A stretch of DNA of 64,000 nt from UBA1447 sp964627535 (lineage in GTDB: Bacteria; Bacillota; Clostridia; Oscillospirales; Acutalibacteraceae), in the NCBI GenBank assembly GCA_964627535.1, contig CAZVJW010000009.1, forward strand, positions 34,698 through 98,697. The letters run 5' to 3'. This document shows positions 59,456-64,000 of the stretch, one piece after another. The position numbers were made by a program, and so were the translations under genes. The notes under the pieces are model-generated. The model made no database searches. It worked only from the letters and a program-made list of their open reading frames with translations, and was not told the origin of the DNA. How positions within the stretch are numbered: position 1 is the stretch's first letter; the number at the start of each line of letters is the position of its first letter.

Positions 59456-62281
59456 ATGGCATCTTTTATTTCGAAACTTGACAGCCTTGAGGTGAAAACA
59501 AGCGGGGCCGCTGCGGAGAGAATCATTGCCCAGCTCAATTTTGCAGCAAGGCTTTCGGACGCAAATGACGGCAAGTTTGACAACCTGATTGAGGAAGCGG
59601 TTAGTTATTTGTTTGATAAGTTTACTGCGGACGGCGTGATAACAAACGAGGCTGCCGCTCAAACGGAGAAAATAATTCTGGAGCTCGGCAAACAGGCAAA
59701 AGGCTACAAAATTATCTGCGCCGCGCATGCGCATATCGACATGAACTGGATGTGGGGTTATGATCAAACAGTAGCCGTCACGCTGGACACCTTCCGCACC
59801 ATGCTCAACCTGATGAAGGAATATCCGGATTTCACCTTCTCGCAGTCCCAGGCATCCGTTTACCGGATTGTGGAAGAAAACGACCCGGGTATGCTCAAAG
59901 AAATTAAGGCGCGCGTAAAAGAGGGCCGCTGGGAATTAACTGCTTCCACCTGGGTGGAAACCGATAAAAACATGCCCAACGGCGAAAGCCTTGCCAGGCA
60001 CATCCTTTACACCAAGGAATACCTTGCAAAGCTTTTTGACATAGATCCGGATTCCTTGAACATTGACTTTGAGCCCGATACCTTCGGCCACAACATCAAT
60101 GTCCCGGAAATACTCTGCGACGGCGGGGTGAAATACTACTATCACTGCAGAGGCAACGATGTGGAATACCTGTACCGCTGGCAATCGCCATCCGGCAAGT
60201 CCATTCTTGTCCACAGGGATCCGTTCTGGTATAACGGCGCGATTGACGAGAACATGACTTCCCACATGCCCGCGTTCTGCGACGAGTACGGCATGAAGGT
60301 TGCGCTGAAGGTTTACGGCGTAGGCGACCACGGCGGCGGCGCGACCAGGCGTGATATTGAAAAGCTGATAGAACTCAACAGCTGGCCTGTTTTCCCAACG
60401 GTTGTGTTCGGAACTTTCGGGCAGTATTTCAAAGAGCTGGAAAAGGTCAAAGAAAAACTACCACTGGTTGACAGAGAGCTTAATTTTGTCTTTACCGGCT
60501 GCTATACCTCACAGTCAAGAATCAAGATGTCCAACCGTGTCGGCGAAGCCAAGTTGAATGAGGCGGAAGCCTTCAGCGCGATATCGTCCGCTCTCGCGGG
60601 AGGCGGTTACCCGGGCGAGGGTTATAAAGAGGCCTGGAAAAAAGTGCTCTTCAACCATTTCCATGATATTTTGCCGGGTTCGGGCGTTATTGAAACAAGG
60701 GAGTTTGCCTTGGGGCAGTTCCAGCAGGTTTTGGCAACAGCAAACACCGGTATCGGCAGCGCGCTTCGGAATATCGCCGGGCAAATTGATACATCCGCTG
60801 TGCCGGCGGAAGATGATGACAATAGTAATTCTTATTCCGAAGGCGGCGGCGTAGGCTACGCGGTGCGTGACTTCGGCGTGTCCCAGCCGGAAAGAGGCAA
60901 AGGCAAAAACAGAGTACTCCACTTTTTCAACCCCTCGGACAGTGCCAGGAAAGAGCCGACGGAAATAACCGTATTTGACTGGCCGGGCGACAAATCAAGG
61001 ATCGCAATCAGCGACAGCAAAGGCAACCCTGTCCGGTACCAGATTTTGGACATCAACAGGCATAACGAGTTTGAAAACAGGAATTACTGGGGCCATCAGT
61101 ATATGCGGCTGATTGTTGAAACGGAAATCCCCGCTTACGGCTACAGCACCTATCTACTGAGCGAAAAAGAGCTGACGGAAATCCCGGTGCGTTTCCCGAA
61201 AGACCCGCGCGTTGATAAAATGAAGAAATATACGCTGGAAAACAGCCGCATTAAGGTGGTATTTGACACGAAGAACGGCGCGGTTATTTCACTGAAAGAC
61301 AAGGCGACCGGCAAGGAACTTGTTGACCCGCAGAAGCCCTCCGGCATGTTCCGGCTCATTGAGGAAGACGACGCGGAAGGCATGACCTCCTGGCGCGTCG
61401 GCCGTTACATGAATATCAATCCACTCAACCGCGATGTTAAGGTCAAAGAAGCGGTTTCGGGCAAAGACGCTTTAAAGCAGTGGATTTCCTATTCGGTCGC
61501 TTTCAGAAACTCCAAGCTTGATGTGACCGTAACACTGAACAACGACAGCGCAAGGCTTGATTTTGATGTTGAATGCGACTGGCGTGAGACCTCCCAAAAA
61601 GGCAAACCGATGCCGCAGCTCAACTTTTATATGCCGTTTGCATACGAGTGTGAACAGTACAAATATGATATCCCCTTCGGCACCATCACAAGGGACCCTC
61701 TTGATGCCGATGTCCCCGCCAACAGTTTTGGGTTAGCAATACCCAAGGATGGCGGCAGTGCGGTGATGGTGGCAACCGGCACAAAATACGGCTTCCGCGG
61801 TTATGAAAACGCCCTGGCGGTCGACCTCATCCGCAGCTCCTATGACCCAGATCCCCTGCCGGAAGTTGCTGTCCACCGCTTCGGTTTTTCCGTGTTTACC
61901 GTGGATTCCGCGCAGGCAAACGCCGAACTGATCCGAAAGGCCTATGACTGCAACCACCCCTTCACCTACCTTTCCGGCACGAAGCATGAAGGCAAACTCG
62001 CGCTGTGCAGCGGCTATTTGGCGCAGGTGAGCGGGAATGTAACCGTTTCAGCTGTTAAACTGGCGGAAGACGGCAGCGGCAAGCTGATCATCAGGGCTTA
62101 CGAATGCGAAGGCAAGGACACCACAGCGGTGTTTGAACTTTGTAAAAAAATCAAAAAGGCTACCTTTGTCGATATCAACGAAAAAGCTGTTGCATCCAAA
62201 CAAAAAATCAGCGCCGCCGGCGGAAAGCTGAGTTTTGGCGTTGAAGCATTCAGCGCTGCAAGTGTTTGTGTGGAGTTTTAA
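59456..62281 (+). CDS. Alpha-mannosidase (GH38)
   Basis: 941 residues. The zinc/catalytic motif AAHAHIDMNWMWGYDQT (about residue 90), nucleophile Asp in NIDFEPDTFGHN, and HGGGATRRD. The C-terminal half is the GH38 beta-sandwich. No signal peptide, so it trims imported mannosides in the cytoplasm. AAGGAGCG precedes the start. First gene of a plus-strand pair with the PL22-like gene. Confidence 0.93.
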   Translation: MASFISKLDSLEVKTSGAAAERIIAQLNFAARLSDANDGKFDNLIEEAVSYLFDKFTADGVITNEAAAQTEKIILELGKQAKGYKIICAAHAHIDMNWMWGYDQTVAVTLDTFRTMLNLMKEYPDFTFSQSQASVYRIVEENDPGMLKEIKARVKEGRWELTASTWVETDKNMPNGESLARHILYTKEYLAKLFDIDPDSLNIDFEPDTFGHNINVPEILCDGGVKYYYHCRGNDVEYLYRWQSPSGKSILVHRDPFWYNGAIDENMTSHMPAFCDEYGMKVALKVYGVGDHGGGATRRDIEKLIELNSWPVFPTVVFGTFGQYFKELEKVKEKLPLVDRELNFVFTGCYTSQSRIKMSNRVGEAKLNEAEAFSAISSALAGGGYPGEGYKEAWKKVLFNHFHDILPGSGVIETREFALGQFQQVLATANTGIGSALRNIAGQIDTSAVPAEDDDNSNSYSEGGGVGYAVRDFGVSQPERGKGKNRVLHFFNPSDSARKEPTEITVFDWPGDKSRIAISDSKGNPVRYQILDINRHNEFENRNYWGHQYMRLIVETEIPAYGYSTYLLSEKELTEIPVRFPKDPRVDKMKKYTLENSRIKVVFDTKNGAVISLKDKATGKELVDPQKPSGMFRLIEEDDAEGMTSWRVGRYMNINPLNRDVKVKEAVSGKDALKQWISYSVAFRNSKLDVTVTLNNDSARLDFDVECDWRETSQKGKPMPQLNFYMPFAYECEQYKYDIPFGTITRDPLDADVPANSFGLAIPKDGGSAVMVATGTKYGFRGYENALAVDLIRSSYDPDPLPEVAVHRFGFSVFTVDSAQANAELIRKAYDCNHPFTYLSGTKHEGKLALCSGYLAQVSGNVTVSAVKLAEDGSGKLIIRAYECEGKDTTAVFELCKKIKKATFVDINEKAVASKQKISAAGGKLSFGVEAFSAASVCVEF

Positions 62282-62303
62282 TTCGCAGCAAAGGAGGATT
62301 AAT

Positions 62304-63323
62304 ATGTTTGCAAAAAAGGCAATAACTGATCCCGTCACCGGCTATGAATACCGTTTACTGACCGATTCGGCATCACCCAGCCATAAAATGTATTTCTCCT
62401 GCGAAAGCTGGACGACGGACGATAAACAAATCCTCTTTTTCCGCTCCTGCGAAACCGGTGAGCAGCTCATCAGGCTGAATGAGGAAACCGGCGATGAAAC
62501 TGTTTTGGCCGATGCGCTTGACGGCTGGAAAATACACTCCTTCGGGCTCAGCCGCGAAAAGGACGAAGGTTATCTGATTAAAAACGATAAGGTGTATTCT
62601 TTGGATGTTCTGACCGGAGTTACGCAAGAAATCGCCCCGCTGCCCGAAAACAAGTACCCGTGCGGGCACTACACCGCCAGCAAAAGCGGCCTGCTGCCGA
62701 TGACCTTTAAGCTTACGAACGGCATCTTTTGCCTTGCATTGACCGATCCGTTAAAAGGCTCAACCGATATCCTTTATTATTCCGACACGCCGCTGGGGCA
62801 TTGCCAGGCTTGCCCGGGGGACGACAACACGATTTTCTTCTGCCACGAAACCGGCGGCGATGCGCTGCAGCGCATGTGGCACTTTGACATTGCCGAAAAC
62901 AAGCCATTCCCCTATTATGTGGAACGGTGGAGCGAGTGGATAACCCACGAAACCTGGAGCCATGACGGCTCCTATATGACCTTTATCAAAGCACCCGATG
63001 AAATTTGGACCGGTTCAAAAGACGGTAAAAATTTCCGTATGATTTCAAAAAGCAAGGAATATCATCACTGCGCGCCTTCCAGAAACGGAAAATGGATCAC
63101 CTCCGACCGCAGCGGTTCCGGCCAGGTAGCGCTGATTAATGTCAAAACCGGCAAGGATACCCTGCTGGTAACCGGGCATGTCCCGCCGACCGGCGCGGAA
63201 CATCAGCATCCTTCCTTCAACCGCAAAGGTGACAAGGTGCTTTTCACCGCGCCCGAGGGCAAAGACGGCGCGTGCCAGATCGGGTTGATTGATTTGAATC
63301 AGATTGAGGGGTTTAGGGCGTAG
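62304..63323 (+). CDS. Seven-bladed propeller protein, oligogalacturonate lyase (PL22)-like
   Basis: 339 residues from the ATG at 62304, with AGGAGG upstream. DPVTGYEYRLLTDSASPSHKMYFSCESWTTDDKQILFFRS starts the first blade. His-rich loops HHCAPSRNGKW, GHCQACPGDDNTIFFCHE and AEHQHPSF fit the metal-binding centre of oligogalacturonide lyases. Directly downstream of the mannosidase. The lyase activity is a family-level guess. Confidence 0.75.
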   Translation: MFAKKAITDPVTGYEYRLLTDSASPSHKMYFSCESWTTDDKQILFFRSCETGEQLIRLNEETGDETVLADALDGWKIHSFGLSREKDEGYLIKNDKVYSLDVLTGVTQEIAPLPENKYPCGHYTASKSGLLPMTFKLTNGIFCLALTDPLKGSTDILYYSDTPLGHCQACPGDDNTIFFCHETGGDALQRMWHFDIAENKPFPYYVERWSEWITHETWSHDGSYMTFIKAPDEIWTGSKDGKNFRMISKSKEYHHCAPSRNGKWITSDRSGSGQVALINVKTGKDTLLVTGHVPPTGAEHQHPSFNRKGDKVLFTAPEGKDGACQIGLIDLNQIEGFRA

Positions 63324-63329
63324 AAAAGT

Positions 63330-63410
63330 TGTCGGTTGTCGGTGGTCGGTGGTCAGTAGGGGCGAACATTGTTCGCCACCCTCTTTGAAAAAGAGGGCTT
63401 AGAGAGGGAT
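63330..63410. repeat. GTCGGTGGTC low-complexity repeat and palindromes
   Basis: Repeated GTCGGTTGTCGGTGGTCGG text (about 63332-63356), then the palindrome GGCGAACATTGTTCGCC (63361-63377) and CCCTCTTTGAAAAAGAGGG. The same first motif occurs at 28737-28760. Confidence 0.6.
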
Positions 63411-63415
63411 TTTTT

Positions 63416-63619
63416 ATGCGAGAATGCAGTTATTGCAAAATGCCCGCGACGCGTAGGACAATTTTGGAATGCCAGGCGTGCAAAAAGCACTTCTGCGCCG
63501 CGTGTTTTGAAAACAAGATAACCCCCAAAGCCTTTCCGGAGATGTACCGGCGGTTCATCATGTGCCCGGAGTGCTATTTAAAAAAATACGGCAAACCGGG
63601 CAGCAAACTGAAAAAATAA
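63416..63619 (+). CDS. Small zinc-finger-like protein
   Basis: 67 residues with CSYCKMPATRRTILECQACKKHFCAACF and MCPECYLKKYG, nine cysteines arranged as CxxC pairs of a treble-clef or B-box-like zinc binder. The basic C-terminus KKYGKPGSKLKK may touch nucleic acid. GAGAGGG precedes the start. Function unknown. Confidence 0.72.
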   Translation: MRECSYCKMPATRRTILECQACKKHFCAACFENKITPKAFPEMYRRFIMCPECYLKKYGKPGSKLKK

Positions 63620-63625
63620 CGATTG

Positions 63626-63658
63626 AAAAAAGCGCCCGCCGAAACGGACGCTTTTTTA
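63626..63658 (+). terminator. Terminator after the zinc-finger gene
   Basis: AAAAAAGCG (63626-63634) pairs with CGCTTTTTT (63649-63657), with inner CCG/CGG pairs. A-runs on the 5' side make it bidirectional with the minus-strand hsdR gene. Confidence 0.88.
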
Positions 63659-63695
63659 TTGGTCTGCGGTTCATTGACACAGGGTGTGTAACAGA

Positions 63696-64000
63696 TTACA
63701 CCAGCCCCAAATACTTCTCAAAAAACTTCATCAGTTTCTCGATAATCCCCTGCTTTTTCGTTTCTCTGTTGCCGCCGCCGAAGCGCGAAACCGCCGGCAT
63801 AATTTTGTCAAAATCCGTACCGGTTGTTTTTAAGGTGCCGTCTCGCAGGGAATTGTCAATAAACCGTTTTGTCTCCGTCGCTTTCAGTTTTTCTTCGGTA
63901 ATAATCGCGGTAAGGTCGGACTCCTTTTGCTCGCGGACAAACTTTCGCCAATCCTCATCCACTCTTGTTTCGGCGTTGACGGTTTCGATAAAACGCTCGA
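63696..64000 (-). CDS. hsdR: Type I restriction endonuclease subunit R (C-terminus only)
   Basis: The minus-strand frame is open to the window edge. It reads RFIETVNAETRVDEDWRKFVREQKESDLTAII, then KATETKRFIDNSLRDGTLKTTGTDFDKIMPAVSRFGGGN and FFEKYLGLV. This is the typical HsdR C-terminal helical region that contacts the methyltransferase core. The nuclease and helicase domains, and any hsdM/hsdS, lie beyond the window. Confidence 0.88.
   Translation of the reverse strand, partial: ERFIETVNAETRVDEDWRKFVREQKESDLTAIITEEKLKATETKRFIDNSLRDGTLKTTGTDFDKIMPAVSRFGGGNRETKKQGIIEKLMKFFEKYLGLV

Noticed and set aside
63363..63375. CGAACATTGTTCG as a LexA box
   Set aside because: The spacer between half-sites is 3 nt rather than 4, and the palindrome extends outward as GGCGAAC/GTTCGCC within a repeat block.
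1..64000. CRISPR array
   Set aside because: No regularly spaced direct repeats with unique spacers; the only short-period repeats are the 21-bp coding minisatellite, the 20-bp CCCATGGG array and a 12-bp doublet.

Overview
The window is chromosomal DNA from a moderate-GC, Gram-positive-type anaerobe of the Clostridia, most likely an Oscillospirales/Ruminococcaceae-like lineage. The evidence is Firmicutes housekeeping gene order (phoH-ybeY-dgkA-era-recO-mutS2; ylxM-ffh-rpsP-khpA-rimM-trmD; rsmD-coaD), strong GGAGG ribosome binding sites, TTGACA-17-TATAAT promoters, TTG starts for ylxM and ffh, a DarA-type PII-like protein, a glycyl radical enzyme, and no respiratory genes.

Layout. 1-2.4 kb: minus-strand cluster of an epimerase, a CPBP protease and a short-chain dehydrogenase cut by the window edge. 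2.7-4.3 kb: sugar isomerase-like protein and amidohydrolase. 4.4-10.7 kb: the phoH to mutS2 housekeeping run. 10.7-16.4 kb: small lipoprotein, a MarR/FMN-binding/flavodoxin operon, an ABC transporter with a DUF1854 partner, and darA. 16.6-20.8 kb: ylxM-ffh-rpsP-khpA-rimM-trmD, then an HPr-like protein. 21-25.9 kb: UroD-like methyltransferase, unknown lipoprotein, decayed membrane gene, and a DNA-repair pair (radical SAM TIGR03916 plus TIGR03915) behind a consensus promoter carrying a LexA box. 26-30.2 kb: uvrC, rsmD, coaD and a coiled-coil protein.

30.3-34.3 kb: a 4-kb AT-rich island inserted at the 3' end of tRNA-Gly(CCC), bounded by a 23-bp direct repeat of the tRNA end. It carries a HEPN protein, a zinc-ribbon/DUF4352 membrane protein, and an AbiF-type (Abi_2) HEPN protein preceded by its own promoter and a compact terminator-ended RNA. 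This RNA-plus-HEPN arrangement is the most interesting system in the window.

34.4-39.1 kb: lineage-specific small genes, including a 44-residue peptide gene that is a full transcription unit, then a carboxymuconolactone decarboxylase-like protein and an SDR. 39.2-63.4 kb: a carbohydrate-utilisation region. It has a glycyl radical enzyme; a GH30/beta-helix/GPH-transporter operon; a membrane-anchored sialidase-fold protein, a BspA-type LRR lipoprotein, a six-hairpin glycosidase, two paralogous GPH transporters and a second BNR protein, all read on the minus strand; an aldo-keto reductase; fluC behind a fluoride riboswitch; a GH38 alpha-mannosidase; and a PL22-like propeller protein. The window ends in the C-terminus of a type I restriction enzyme HsdR.

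Four copies of one terminal-inverted-repeat element (about 102-135 bp) are scattered through the window. Three of them supply the last codons and stop codon of a neighbouring gene.
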